A stretch of 64,000 nt of DNA from positions 186,001-250,000 of the forward strand of contig NZ_JACVAC010000008.1 in NCBI RefSeq assembly GCF_014851685.1, given 5' to 3'. A program made the position numbers and the translations under genes. Origin of the DNA: Pseudomonas sp. PDM05 (GTDB lineage Bacteria; Pseudomonadota; Gammaproteobacteria; Pseudomonadales; Pseudomonadaceae). The notes under the pieces were generated by a model. It was given only the letters and a program-made list of their open reading frames with translations. It was not told where the DNA came from and did no database searches. Of the stretch, positions 55,604-64,000 are shown piece after piece. Numbering within the stretch: the stretch's first letter is position 1; the number at the start of each line of letters is the position of its first letter.

Positions 55604-56425
55604 ATGCCACGTTTATTCAGCCTGTTGATGTTGTTGTGCCTTGCCATCAACGCCCACGCCGACAGCTACATCACCCGCACCTTGAACAAGCCGGTGCCGG
55701 GCGGTGTGGCCGTGGTCGAGTTGGGCCCATCGGCGGCCGCGCCGAAAGCCACTTACCTGGGCAAGCCGGTGTTGGTGGTCAGGGAGCAGGATAACTGGCT
55801 GGCAATCGTCGGCATCCCGCTGACGGTCAAGCCGGGCAATGAACGCATCAGTAGCGGTGGACGCAACCTGCCATTTATCGTCGGCTACAAGAAGTACCCG
55901 GAACAGCGCATCACCTTGAAGAACAAAAGCCAGGTGAACCCGGACCCGGCGCAGCTCAAGCGCATCGAGGCCGAGCTGGCGGTGCAGATCAAGGCCTACC
56001 GCAGCTTCAGCCCGAACCTGCCCAGCAACCTGATACTGGACAAACCAGTGAACGGACCGCTGTCGAGCAAGTTCGGCGTGCGGCGCTTCTTCAACGGCGA
56101 GGAGCGCAACCCGCATTCGGGCCTGGATTTCGCAGTACCGGCCGGTACGCCGATCAAGACTCCAGCGAACGGCAAGGTGATCCTGGTGGGCAACTACTTC
56201 TTCAACGGCAACACCGTGTTCGTCGACCATGGCCAGGGCTTTATCAGCATGTTCTGCCACATGTCGAAGATCGACGTGAAAGTCGGCGATCAACTCACCC
56301 GCGGCGCGGTGGTGGGCAAGGTCGGTTCGACCGGCCGTGCGACCGGGCCGCATATGCATTGGAATGTCAGCCTGAACGATGCGCGGGTAGACCCGGCGAT
56401 CTTTATCGGCGCGTTCCAGCCCTGA
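55604..56425 (+). CDS. Secreted M23-family metallopeptidase
   Basis: The 273-residue protein has a signal peptide (MPRLFSLLMLLCLAINAHA) and a C-terminal LytM/M23 domain with the zinc motifs HSGLDFAVP and HMHWNVS. It probably cuts peptidoglycan cross-bridges in the periplasm. The N-terminal 130 residues form the spacer domain typical of Pseudomonas homologues. Zinc ligands are complete, so an active enzyme is expected rather than an EnvC-like activator. It is probably cotranscribed with xseA. Confidence 0.9.
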   Translation: MPRLFSLLMLLCLAINAHADSYITRTLNKPVPGGVAVVELGPSAAAPKATYLGKPVLVVREQDNWLAIVGIPLTVKPGNERISSGGRNLPFIVGYKKYPEQRITLKNKSQVNPDPAQLKRIEAELAVQIKAYRSFSPNLPSNLILDKPVNGPLSSKFGVRRFFNGEERNPHSGLDFAVPAGTPIKTPANGKVILVGNYFFNGNTVFVDHGQGFISMFCHMSKIDVKVGDQLTRGAVVGKVGSTGRATGPHMHWNVSLNDARVDPAIFIGAFQP

Positions 56426-56582
56426 CCGACTCGATTGCGCGCCAGCCAAATGGCGCGCAATTAAAGCGAGAGTCTTGACAGTTATCAGGCATAAAATCCT
56501 GTTTCGCGAGCCAATAGCAGAACTTATCTCAATTTTTCTCGACTGCTTGCCATCTTTCACCCCGGCGGTTAGGGTTGAGCTT

Positions 56583-56660
56583 ATGAAAACCTCTCACACC
56601 CTCATTCAGCTCCGCCAGCACCGCAGCCTGTGCCTCGTCAGCGCACGACTGCCAGGCTGA
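56583..56660 (+). CDS. Possible leader peptide upstream of leuA
   Basis: A 25-codon frame begins MKTSHTLIQLRQ and ends SARLPG, with GGGTTGAG before the ATG. Five of 25 residues are leucine and several arginines are present. It lies 87 bp before leuA. After it, GGCAGGCCGCCTTTT could form a weak terminator. The arrangement resembles an attenuator, but the leucines are not in a run, so this is tentative. Confidence 0.35.
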   Translation: MKTSHTLIQLRQHRSLCLVSARLPG

Positions 56661-56746
56661 ATCGGTCTGCCTCGTCCCCGCTTTATCCCAAATAACAGTT
56701 ACACGGCAGGCCGCCTTTTCTCGGCCCCTAAACAAAGGATTTCCCG

Positions 56747-58426
56747 ATGAGCATGCTCAAAGACCCGTCTTCGAAGTACCGCGCGTTTCCGACCATCGAC
56801 ATCCCGGACCGCACCTGGCCTTCGAAAACCATCACCACCGCGCCGATCTGGTGCAGCTCCGACCTGCGTGATGGCAACCAGTCGCTGATCGAGCCGATGG
56901 ACGCCGCGAAGAAGCTGCGTTTCTGGAAGACCCTGGTATCGGTGGGCGTGAAGGAAATCGAAGCGTCGTTCCCGGCCGCCTCGCAAACCGACTTCGACTT
57001 CGTGCGCACCCTGATCGAAGACGGCCACATCCCCGAGGACACCACCATTCAGGTGCTGACCCAGGGTCGTGAAGACTTGATCGCGCGCACCTTCGAATCC
57101 CTGCGTGGCGCCAAGAAAGCCATCGTGCACTTGTACAATGCGACCTCGCCATCGTTCCGCCGCATCGTGTTCAACCAGGACAAGGACGGCATCAAGGCCA
57201 TCGCGGTCAACGCGGCCAAGCTGTTCGTCAAATACGCCGCCCAGCAGCCGGAAACCCAGTGGACTTTCGAGTACTCCCCGGAGACCTTCAGCGCGACCGA
57301 ACTGGAGTTCGCCAAGGAAGTCTGTGACGCGGTGATCGAGGTGTGGAACCCGACGCCCGAGCACAAGATGATCCTCAACCTGCCGGCTACCGTGGAATGC
57401 GCCACGCCGAACATCTATGCCGACCAGATCGAGTGGTTCGGTCGTCATATCAACCGTCGTGACAGCGTGATCATCAGCCTGCACACCCACAACGACCGTG
57501 GCACTGGTGTGGCCGCCACCGAACTGGGCCTGATGGCCGGTGCCGACCGCGTCGAAGGCTGCCTGTTCGGCAACGGCGAGCGTACCGGTAACGTCGACCT
57601 GGTTACCGTGGCACTGAACCTGTACACCCAGGGCGTCAATCCTGAGCTGGACTTCTCCGACATCGACGGCGTGCGCAAAGTCGTCGAAGAGTGCAACCAG
57701 ATCCAGGTGCACCCGCGCCACCCGTACGTCGGCGACCTGGTCCACACCGCCTTCTCCGGCTCCCACCAGGATGCCATCCGCAAGGGCTTCGCCCAGCAGA
57801 AAGACGACGCCCTGTGGGAAGTGCCCTACTTGCCGATCGACCCGGCCGACATTGGTCGCAGCTACGAGGCCGTGATCCGCGTGAACAGCCAGTCGGGCAA
57901 GGGCGGCATCGCCTACCTGCTGGAGCAGGAATACGACATCAGCCTGCCGCGTCGCATGCAGATCGAGTTCAGCCAGGTGGTGCAGGCCGAAACCGACCGC
58001 GTGGGCCTGGAGATGACCGCGCCGCAAATCTACGCGTTGCTGCAGCGTGAATACCTGCAAGCCAACACCCCGTATGCGCTGGTCAGCCATCGCTTGCAGG
58101 AAGAGAACGGCAACAGCTCGGTGGAAGTGGAAGTCTCGGGCAAAGGCCAGGGCGAAACCAACCTGCGCTGGCACGGCAAGGGCTACGGCACGCTGGAAGC
58201 GCTGGTTGCCGCCCTGCCGATCAAGGTGGAGATCATGGACTACAACGAACACGCAATCGGCGCCGGTACCAATGCCAAGGCGGCGGCGTACATCGAACTG
58301 CGTGTGAACGGTGAGCGGCCGGTACATGGCGTGGGCATTGATGAAAACATCACCACGGCCAGCTTCAAGGCAGTGTTCAGCGCGCTGAACCGCTCGTTGA
58401 GCCAGTTGGAAGCGAAAGCGGCGTAA
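56747..58426 (+). CDS. leuA: 2-isopropylmalate synthase
   Basis: LeuA condenses acetyl-CoA with 2-oxoisovalerate, the first step of leucine synthesis. The 559-residue protein is of the long (type 2) form. A TIM-barrel catalytic domain (WCSSDLRDGNQSLIEPM; LHTHNDRGTGVAATELGLMAGADRVEG) is followed by a C-terminal LeuA regulatory dimer domain for leucine feedback. AAAGGA lies seven bases before the ATG. It stands alone and ends in a strong terminator. Confidence 0.97.
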   Translation: MSMLKDPSSKYRAFPTIDIPDRTWPSKTITTAPIWCSSDLRDGNQSLIEPMDAAKKLRFWKTLVSVGVKEIEASFPAASQTDFDFVRTLIEDGHIPEDTTIQVLTQGREDLIARTFESLRGAKKAIVHLYNATSPSFRRIVFNQDKDGIKAIAVNAAKLFVKYAAQQPETQWTFEYSPETFSATELEFAKEVCDAVIEVWNPTPEHKMILNLPATVECATPNIYADQIEWFGRHINRRDSVIISLHTHNDRGTGVAATELGLMAGADRVEGCLFGNGERTGNVDLVTVALNLYTQGVNPELDFSDIDGVRKVVEECNQIQVHPRHPYVGDLVHTAFSGSHQDAIRKGFAQQKDDALWEVPYLPIDPADIGRSYEAVIRVNSQSGKGGIAYLLEQEYDISLPRRMQIEFSQVVQAETDRVGLEMTAPQIYALLQREYLQANTPYALVSHRLQEENGNSSVEVEVSGKGQGETNLRWHGKGYGTLEALVAALPIKVEIMDYNEHAIGAGTNAKAAAYIELRVNGERPVHGVGIDENITTASFKAVFSALNRSLSQLEAKAA

Positions 58427-58443
58427 GCGGCTGCTGAAATGCG

Positions 58444-58479
58444 AAAGGCCCCTGGGTGTGAATCCAGGGGCCTTTTTTT
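58444..58479 (+). terminator. Intrinsic terminator of leuA
   Basis: GGCCCCTGG (58447-58455) pairs with CCAGGGGCC (58464-58472), followed by seven T residues. It lies just after the leuA stop. Confidence 0.93.
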
Positions 58480-58506
58480 GCTTTGGGTCTTGGGTGGTGC
58501 TGATGG

Positions 58507-58600
58507 CCTCTTCGCGAGCAAGCCCGCTCCCACATTCGACCGCATTCCTACAGGATAAACGCGGTCGAATGTGGGAGCGGGCTTGCTCGCGAAGGCGGCC
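58507..58600. repeat. REPIN
   Basis: CTTCGCGAGCAAGCCCGCTC and GAGCGGGCTTGCTCGCGAAG are exact inverses. The inner spacer continues the symmetry (ATTCGACCGC ... GCGGTCGAAT), giving about 38 bp per arm. Confidence 0.93.
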
Positions 58601-58602
58601 TA

Positions 58603-59394
58603 TCAGACAAACTGAAAGGTATCGGCATCCAGATTCGCCGGGAATCGGGTGCGATACGCCGCCAGCTCCGCCGCATTCAGGCACACCTGGAACACCCCAT
58701 CCGCCTCCCCCGCACTGAGCAGGGTCTCACCCTGGAAATCCAGCACCTGGCTGTCACCGGTGTAGACAAAACCCTTGCCGTCCGTACCCACCCGATTCAC
58801 CGCCGCCACGTAGCACAGGTTCTCGATGGCCCGCGCCGGCAGCAGGCGGTTCCAATGCAAACGCCGCGCACCGGGCCAGTTGGCGGTGTAGAGCAACAGG
58901 TCGGTGTCCTGGGCATCGCGGCTCCACACCGGGAAGCGCAGGTCGTAGCAAATCAGCGGGCGGATACGCCAGCCCTTCAACTCGAACTGCACCTGGCGCT
59001 CGCCGGGGGTGTAGTGATTGTGCTCACCGGCCATGCGGAACAGGTGGCGCTTGTCGTAGTGCAGCACCTCGCCATCGGGTCGCGCCCACAGCAGGCGGTT
59101 GCGGTGGCTGCCATCGGCGGCCTGGATAATCACGCTGCCGGTGATCACCGCGTCGTACTTCGCGGCCTGGGCCTGGAGCCAGCGATGGGTCGGACCGTTC
59201 TCCGGTTCTGCGAGGGTGTCGGACGCCATGGAAAACCCGGTGGTGAACATTTCCGGCAACACGATCAGATCGGCGCCCCTGGCCTGCTCCAGCAGTGCCT
59301 CGAAGTGTTCAAGGTTGGCCTGGCGGTCGTGCCAGGCCAGGGTGGTCTGGACCAGGGCGATGTTCAGGTCCGGCAGTGCACTCAGATCACGCAT
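58603..59394 (-). CDS. Omega-amidase (nitrilase superfamily, YafV-like)
   Basis: The 263-residue protein is a carbon-nitrogen hydrolase with the triad E48 (VLPEMFTTGF), K115 (YDKRHLFRM) and C149 (LICYDLRFPVW). Omega-amidases hydrolyse alpha-ketoglutaramate or ketosuccinamate to ammonia and the keto acid. ATG 59394 lies within the end of the aminotransferase gene (13-base overlap), so the two enzymes are made together. Their pairing supports a transamination-amidase route for glutamine or methionine salvage. Confidence 0.9.
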   Translation of the reverse strand: MRDLSALPDLNIALVQTTLAWHDRQANLEHFEALLEQARGADLIVLPEMFTTGFSMASDTLAEPENGPTHRWLQAQAAKYDAVITGSVIIQAADGSHRNRLLWARPDGEVLHYDKRHLFRMAGEHNHYTPGERQVQFELKGWRIRPLICYDLRFPVWSRDAQDTDLLLYTANWPGARRLHWNRLLPARAIENLCYVAAVNRVGTDGKGFVYTGDSQVLDFQGETLLSAGEADGVFQVCLNAAELAAYRTRFPANLDADTFQFV

Positions 59395-60530
59395 AGCTTC
59401 TCGGCTGCTTGGCGCAGCGTCTCCTCGCGTTTGGCAAAGCACAGGCGCACCAGGCGCTGGCCTTGGGGTGGGTTCTGGTAGAACACCGAGACGGGAATCG
59501 TCGCCACGCCGTGTTCTCGAGTCATCCACAGCGACATGGCGACGTCATCCAGGTCCGGACGGATCTGTGAGTAATCCACCAGTTGGAAGTAGGTGCCGGC
59601 CACTCGACTAAAGCTGAAGCGCGACGACGCCAGCAAGTCGCAAAACAGGTCGCGTTTGGCCTGGTAGAACGCTGGCAGTTCCTCGACGTGTTCCGGGTGC
59701 TCGGCCATGAAGTCGGCCAGGGCGAACTGCAGTGGTGTCACGCCACAGAAGTTGACGTACTGGTGCACCTTGCGCAGCTCAGCGGTGAGGGCCGCTGGCG
59801 CGACCACGTAGCCGGTTTTCCAGCCGGTGACGTGATAGGTCTTGCCGAAGGAACTGACCACGAAGGCGCGCTGATACAGCTCTTCGTGGGCCAGTACGCT
59901 CACGTGGGGCACACCGTCGTACACCAGGTGTTCATAGACCTCGTCGCTGACCAGGTAAATATCCCGGTCGCGGATCAGATCGGCCAACTGATCCAGCTCG
60001 GCACGGCTGATCAAGGCACCGGTGGGGTTGTGCGGGGAGTTGAGGATGATCATGCGCGTACGGGGCGACAGCGCGGCGCGGATCTTGTCGAAGTCCAGCG
60101 CAAAGCCATCCAGGCTCAACTGCACATGCACGCAGCGCCCGCCGGCCAGCTCGACTGACGGCTCGTAGCTGTCGTAGCTGGGATCGAACACGATGACTTC
60201 ATCACCATTTCGGATCACTGCCTGGATCGCGCAGAAGATTGCGGCGGTGGCGCCCGGGGTCACGGTCACTTCACTGTCGGCATCGACCTTGGCGCCGTAG
60301 CTGCGGGCGATCTTCGCCGCCACTTGCTGACGCAGGGCCGGCAAGCCGGTCATCGGCGAGTACTGGTTATGCCCGCTGGCGACGTGCTTGCCCACGGCAT
60401 CAAGCAAACCTTGGGGGCCATTGAAGTCGGGGAACCCTTGGGACAGGTTGAGCGCGCCGGTCTCGGCTGCGAGTTGCGACATGGTGGTGAAAATGGTCGT
60501 GCCGACATTCGGCAGCTTGCTGGTGATCAT
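59382..60530 (-). CDS. PLP-dependent aminotransferase (methionine/glutamine aminotransferase, YbdL-like)
   Basis: The 382-residue class I aminotransferase has GALNLSQGFPDFNGPQGLLDAVG, LNSPHNPTGALIS and the PLP-lysine segment VSSFGKTYHVTGWKTGY. It resembles E. coli YbdL, which prefers methionine, and the glutamine transaminase K group. The overlap with the omega-amidase gene supports a role in closing the methionine salvage cycle or in using glutamine as amino donor. The start is ATG 60530; the frame continues to 60557 without need. Confidence 0.88.
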   Translation of the reverse strand: MITSKLPNVGTTIFTTMSQLAAETGALNLSQGFPDFNGPQGLLDAVGKHVASGHNQYSPMTGLPALRQQVAAKIARSYGAKVDADSEVTVTPGATAAIFCAIQAVIRNGDEVIVFDPSYDSYEPSVELAGGRCVHVQLSLDGFALDFDKIRAALSPRTRMIILNSPHNPTGALISRAELDQLADLIRDRDIYLVSDEVYEHLVYDGVPHVSVLAHEELYQRAFVVSSFGKTYHVTGWKTGYVVAPAALTAELRKVHQYVNFCGVTPLQFALADFMAEHPEHVEELPAFYQAKRDLFCDLLASSRFSFSRVAGTYFQLVDYSQIRPDLDDVAMSLWMTREHGVATIPVSVFYQNPPQGQRLVRLCFAKREETLRQAAEKLCVI

Positions 60531-60608
60531 CAAAAAGCCCCTGCAGGTGAGCCCCAAGTTTTAAGCTGCCAATCGCACGGGGTCAAGGCACAAACCCTCG
60601 CGCACAAA

Positions 60609-60631
60609 AAAGGGCTCCAAAGGAGCCCTTT
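60609..60631 (-). terminator. Intrinsic terminator of der
   Basis: AAAGGGCTCC pairs with GGAGCCCTTT (60622-60631) around an AA(A) loop. On the minus strand a run of six T follows. Confidence 0.88.
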
Positions 60632-60665
60632 CTTGAGGCTTGACGCTTACAACTTGAAGCTGCCG

Positions 60666-62135
60666 TTACTTCTTGTCACGACGCTTCTTGTCGGCCTTCT
60701 TGTGGTGAGTCATCAAACGACGCTTCTTGTTCACCTGACGGTCAGTCAGTGTGTTCTTGTTGCCTTCGTACGGGTTCTCGCCACCCTTGAACTCGATACG
60801 GATCGGTGTACCGACCAGTTTCAAGACACGGCGGTAGGTGTTTTCCAGGTAACGCACATAGGACTTCGGTACCTTCTCGATCTGGTTACCGTGGATCACG
60901 ATAATCGGCGGGTTGGCACCACCCAAGTGGGCGTAACGCAGTTTGATCCGGCGGTTGTTGACCATCGGCGGCGCATGCTCGCCAACCGCATCTTCCAGGA
61001 TCTGGGTCAGGCGGTTGGTCGGCCAACGGGTCACGGCAGACTTGAACGAGTTCTGCACGGACGCGTAGAGGTTGCCCACGCCAGTGCCGTGCAATGCCGA
61101 GATGAAGTGAATGTCGGCGAACTCGACGAAGAACAGCCGACGTTGCAGCTCGATCTTGACGAAATCGCGCTCGCTCGGCGTCATGCCGTCCCACTTGTTG
61201 ATCGCGATCACCAGTGCCCGACCGGCCTCGAGGGCAAAGCCCAGCAGGTTGAGGTCGTGGTCCACCACGCCTTCGCGGGCGTCCATCACAAAGATCACCA
61301 CGTTGGCGTCTTTGATCGCTTGCAGGGTTTTGACCACCGAGAACTTTTCAACTTCCTCGTGGATCTTGCCGCGTTTGCGCACACCGGCGGTGTCGATCAG
61401 CGTGTACTTTTCCTCGTTGCGTTCGAACGGGATGTAGATGCTGTCGCGGGTGGTGCCGGGCTGGTCATAGACGATGACGCGGTCTTCACCGAGCATGCGG
61501 TTGACCAGGGTCGACTTGCCGACGTTGGGACGACCGATGATAGCGATCTTGATACCGTCTTTTTCGCTCGGGCCAGGAATGCGCTTGGCTTCCTCACCTT
61601 CGGCGACGATTTCCTCTTCGCCCTCTTCTTCCTCGACGTCATCCTTGGGGAAATCGCGCAGGGCAATTTCCAGCATCTGGGTGATGCCGCGACCGTGGGC
61701 ACCGGCGACCGGGATCGCATCGCCCAGGCCCATCGGGCTGAATTCGGCACGGGCAGCTTCAGGATCGATGTTGTCGATCTTGTTCGCGACCAGATAGGAA
61801 CGCTTGTTGCGCTTGCGCAGGTGCTCGCCAATCATTTGGTCGGCAGCGGTGTAGCCCGCACGGGCGTCCACCAGGAACAGCACGACGTCGGCTTCTTCAA
61901 TGGCGAGCAGCGACTGCTCGGCCATTTTTTCGTCCATGCCGTGCTCGTCACCGGAGATACCACCGGTGTCGACAATAATGTAGGAGCGCCCTTGCCACTT
62001 TGCCTCACCGTATTGGCGATCACGGGTCAGACCGGACAAGTCGCCGACGATGGCGTCGCGAGTCCTGGTCAGGCGGTTGAACAAGGTGGACTTGCCGACG
62101 TTAGGTCGGCCCACCAGGGCGATTACGGGAACCAT
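60666..62135 (-). CDS. der: Ribosome biogenesis GTPase Der
   Basis: Der (EngA) assists 50S assembly. The 489-residue protein has two GTPase domains, with GRPNVGKSTLFNRLTRTRDA at the N-terminus and GRPNVGKSTLVNRMLGEDRV after an acidic linker. A KH-like C-terminal domain ends in a strongly basic Lys/Arg tail (KKRRLMTHHKKADKKRRDKK). ATG 62135 has GGAGAG upstream. It follows bamB in the same direction, as in most gammaproteobacteria. Confidence 0.96.
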   Translation of the reverse strand: MVPVIALVGRPNVGKSTLFNRLTRTRDAIVGDLSGLTRDRQYGEAKWQGRSYIIVDTGGISGDEHGMDEKMAEQSLLAIEEADVVLFLVDARAGYTAADQMIGEHLRKRNKRSYLVANKIDNIDPEAARAEFSPMGLGDAIPVAGAHGRGITQMLEIALRDFPKDDVEEEEGEEEIVAEGEEAKRIPGPSEKDGIKIAIIGRPNVGKSTLVNRMLGEDRVIVYDQPGTTRDSIYIPFERNEEKYTLIDTAGVRKRGKIHEEVEKFSVVKTLQAIKDANVVIFVMDAREGVVDHDLNLLGFALEAGRALVIAINKWDGMTPSERDFVKIELQRRLFFVEFADIHFISALHGTGVGNLYASVQNSFKSAVTRWPTNRLTQILEDAVGEHAPPMVNNRRIKLRYAHLGGANPPIIVIHGNQIEKVPKSYVRYLENTYRRVLKLVGTPIRIEFKGGENPYEGNKNTLTDRQVNKKRRLMTHHKKADKKRRDKK

Positions 62136-62170
62136 GCGGCTCTCCACTTCGTTATTTCAGAAAATACAAA

Positions 62171-62191
62171 AGCCGCTGCATGGCAGCGGCT
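62171..62191 (-). terminator. Hairpin with T-tail between bamB and der
   Basis: AGCCGCTGC (62171-62179) pairs with GCAGCGGCT (62183-62191). On the minus strand TTTTGTATTTT follows, so part of the bamB transcription probably ends here before der. Confidence 0.7.
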
Positions 62192-62223
62192 GGTGCTCGG
62201 GGCAGCATAATCAAATGCCGCAT

Positions 62224-62239
62224 GCCCCGCCGAAGCGGG
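62224..62239 (-). other. Short GC-rich hairpin after bamB
   Basis: CCCCGC and GCGGGG flank a CGAA loop, about 30 nt after the bamB stop. There is no T-run, so it may protect the RNA end. Confidence 0.4.
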
Positions 62240-62269
62240 GCCGCCTGGGTGTTACCCCAAGCATAGTTC

Positions 62270-63421
62270 TTACTTGATGGTCAGGGCTTCCAGCTTGCCG
62301 CTGTTGCCAAACACATAAAGCATGTTACCCACGACCAGCGGACGCGCACGCAGGCCGTCGCTGTCGATACGCTCGCGACCTACGAAGCGACCATCCACCT
62401 GGCTCAGCAGGTGCAGGTAGCCTTCGAAGTCGCCAACCGCTACGTAGCTGGAGAACACTTCCGGTGCCGACAGTTGACGGCGGGCCAGGGAGTCGTTGCT
62501 CCACAGTGCAGTGGTGGAACGCTCGTCGACACTTTCAACGGTGCCGGACGCCAGGCTTACGTAGACGCTGCCAAACCCTTGGGCGACACCGGCGTAGCTG
62601 GAAGCATCACGCTGCCAGTTCACACGACCGCTCTGCAGGTCCAGTGCCGCGACACGGCCCTGGTAAGTGGCGACGTAGAGGGTTTCGCCCGACAGCAGCA
62701 AGCCACCGTCGATGTCCACAACGCGATCCAGCTCGGAACGACCTTGTGGGATAGCCACACGGGTTTCCCAGGCCGGTACGCCGTTCTGGGTGTCCAGGGC
62801 GACTACTTTACCGGTCGACAGGCCTGCAACGGCCAGATTATTGGTCACAACCGGACCACTGGTGCCGCGCAACGTCAGTACCGCCGGGGTGCTGTCGTAC
62901 AACCAGCGTTGCTGGCCGGTGCTGGCGTCGAGGCCAATCACACGATCGTCCTGGGTTTGCACCACGACGATGTCACCGTTGGTGGCAGGCGGTGCGAGAA
63001 CTTCACTGGTCACGCGAGCGCGCCATTTCTCTTCACCGGTGCTGGAATCCAGGGCTACGACTTCGCCTTTCAGCGTGCCGAGCATCACCATGCCGTAACC
63101 TACGCCGACGGCGCCGGAGACAGGCAGTTCGAGGTCTTTCTTCCACTTCACGTCGCCGTTGAGGCGATCCATGGAGATCACCACGCCGGTTACGTCGGCG
63201 GCAACAATGTTGTCACCGTCGATCGCCGGCACCAACATGTTGTAGGTTTCACCCTGGCCATCACCGATGGAGCGGCTCCACTGCTTTTGCAGGACCACTT
63301 CTTCCTTGAAGCTGGTCAGCTCCGCAGGAGGCAGTTCTTTCTTGCTGTTGCTGCTGCAACCCGCGGCCAGAACGGCCAGAGCCAGCAATGCTGCATGTTT
63401 CCAACGGATCACGTCACGCAT
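62270..63421 (-). CDS. bamB: Outer membrane assembly lipoprotein BamB
   Basis: BamB is a periplasm-facing lipoprotein of the BAM complex that inserts beta-barrel proteins. The 383-residue protein has a lipobox (LAVLAAGC) and a beta-propeller of PQQ-like repeats (GEVVALDSSTGEEKWRARV; DRVIGLDASTGQQRWLYD; GKVVALDTQNGVPAWETRV). ATG 63421 gives a normal lipoprotein signal; the longer frame to 63511 would put a basic tail in front. It overlaps the upstream yfgM gene by eight bases. Confidence 0.96.
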   Translation of the reverse strand: MRDVIRWKHAALLALAVLAAGCSSNSKKELPPAELTSFKEEVVLQKQWSRSIGDGQGETYNMLVPAIDGDNIVAADVTGVVISMDRLNGDVKWKKDLELPVSGAVGVGYGMVMLGTLKGEVVALDSSTGEEKWRARVTSEVLAPPATNGDIVVVQTQDDRVIGLDASTGQQRWLYDSTPAVLTLRGTSGPVVTNNLAVAGLSTGKVVALDTQNGVPAWETRVAIPQGRSELDRVVDIDGGLLLSGETLYVATYQGRVAALDLQSGRVNWQRDASSYAGVAQGFGSVYVSLASGTVESVDERSTTALWSNDSLARRQLSAPEVFSSYVAVGDFEGYLHLLSQVDGRFVGRERIDSDGLRARPLVVGNMLYVFGNSGKLEALTIK

Positions 63422-64000
63422 CCCCTTTGGCCAAGTCGTCGAGCTTGATTTGTAAGCCACCGACCGCCGCTTCATCAGACAGCGCCGCCTTGGCTTTTTT
63501 GTACGCAGCATTGGCTTCGTCGGTACGACCCAATTGGACCAGGAGGTCGCCCTTGAGCTCTTCGCGAGTGGCTACAAATGCCTTGTCAGCATCGCCGTCG
63601 AGCAGTTTGAGTGCTTCGTCGGCCTTGTTCTGTGCTGCCAGTACCTGAGCCAGGCGCTGACGTGCGATTTCACCCAGGGTCGGGTTCTTCGGCTTGTCGG
63701 CGATGGCCTTCAGCTCGGAGGCGGCGTCATCCAGCTTGCCGGTGTCGACCGCGACTTTCGCGACGAACAGGCTGCCGTACTGGGCGTAGGTGCTACCGCC
63801 AAATTCGTTTTTCAGCTTGCCGGCCAGGTCTGCAACCTGTGCCGGGTCAGGCTTGCCATCCGGAGTCAGCGTGGTTTCCAGCAACTGCTGGTAGAGGACC
63901 GAGGCGCCTTGGGACTGGTTGGCCTGATACTTGTGCCAGGCTTGCCAGCCGAACACCACCACTAAAGCCAGCAGGCCGCCAGTAACCAGGGGCTTGCCGT
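63414..64000 (-). CDS. yfgM: YfgM-like tetratricopeptide protein (cut by window end)
   Basis: The visible 195 residues begin inside an N-terminal membrane anchor (VTGGLLALVVVFGWQAWHKYQ) and continue as TPR-like helices (QLLETTLTPDGKPDPAQVADLAGKL; ARQRLAQVLAAQNKADEALKLLDG). In E. coli YfgM binds the SecYEG translocon with PpiD. The gene's start lies beyond the window. Its eight-base overlap with bamB matches the usual yfgM-bamB-der order. Confidence 0.9.
   Translation of the reverse strand, partial: GKPLVTGGLLALVVVFGWQAWHKYQANQSQGASVLYQQLLETTLTPDGKPDPAQVADLAGKLKNEFGGSTYAQYGSLFVAKVAVDTGKLDDAASELKAIADKPKNPTLGEIARQRLAQVLAAQNKADEALKLLDGDADKAFVATREELKGDLLVQLGRTDEANAAYKKAKAALSDEAAVGGLQIKLDDLAKGDA

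Noticed and set aside
56475..56497. TTGACA followed by TAAAAT as a leuA promoter
   Set aside because: The spacing is only 11 bp, too short for a sigma-70 promoter; I could not place a convincing alternative.
56699..58684. 661-codon minus-strand frame opposite leuA
   Set aside because: Antisense to the clearly identified leuA and crosses its terminator and a REPIN.

Overview
The window looks like chromosome of a Pseudomonas of the fluorescens group. The evidence is a high-GC core, typical Pseudomonas gene neighbourhoods (thrC-hom-dsbC-xerD; rpsP-rimM-trmD-rplS beside ffh; purL-mltF; guaB-guaA; bamB-der), a DUF3509 gene, and many REP/REPIN repeats built on GTGGGAGCGGGCTTGC. I saw no rRNA, tRNA, CRISPR array, insertion sequence or prophage. 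Most genes are housekeeping.

Layout. 1-9.4 kb: recJ (cut by the window edge), yaeQ, a class III CoA-transferase coupled to a periplasmic binding protein, DUF3509, then threonine biosynthesis (thrC, hom), dsbC and xerD. 9.4-15.8 kb: a thioesterase, the ribosomal protein/tRNA methylation operon rpsP-rimM-trmD-rplS, ffh, a CcsA/YpjD-like membrane protein and a CorC/HlyC-type CBS protein. 16-22 kb: an MHS-type transporter, purT, a VUT-family membrane protein, DUF1289, a gamma-carbonic anhydrase, two Nudix enzymes and an L,D-transpeptidase.

22-29.4 kb is a complete N-acetylglucosamine module: GntR regulator, deacetylase, SIS-type deaminase, an EIIA-HPr-EI fusion and the EIIBC permease. 37.6-46 kb is a parallel trehalose module: treB, treC, a maltoporin-like porin, a second EIIA-HPr-EI fusion and an orphan EIIB-like protein lacking the phosphorylated cysteine, with treR divergent. 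A near-perfect paired operator lies around the treB promoter. Each module therefore carries its own full phosphate relay.

29.4-31.3 kb is the accessory part. Its GC is clearly lower and it sits between two related REPINs. It holds a two-gene operon (a DUF6036/AbiEii-like nucleotidyltransferase and an unrecognised 150-residue partner) and a frameshifted DUF6124-like gene. Both transcription units are preceded at nearly the same distance (46 and 49 nt) by copies of an 80-bp element. The differences between the copies keep a hairpin intact as G-U pairs on the transcribed strand. This is the best candidate for something undescribed.

31.3-37.3 kb carries yqfO-purL and mltF. 46-64 kb carries a GGDEF-EAL protein, guaB-guaA, a zinc-ribbon protein, a TSUP exporter with a divergent LysR regulator, xseA, an M23 peptidase, leuA behind a possible leader peptide, an omega-amidase/aminotransferase pair, and der-bamB-yfgM (the last cut by the window end).
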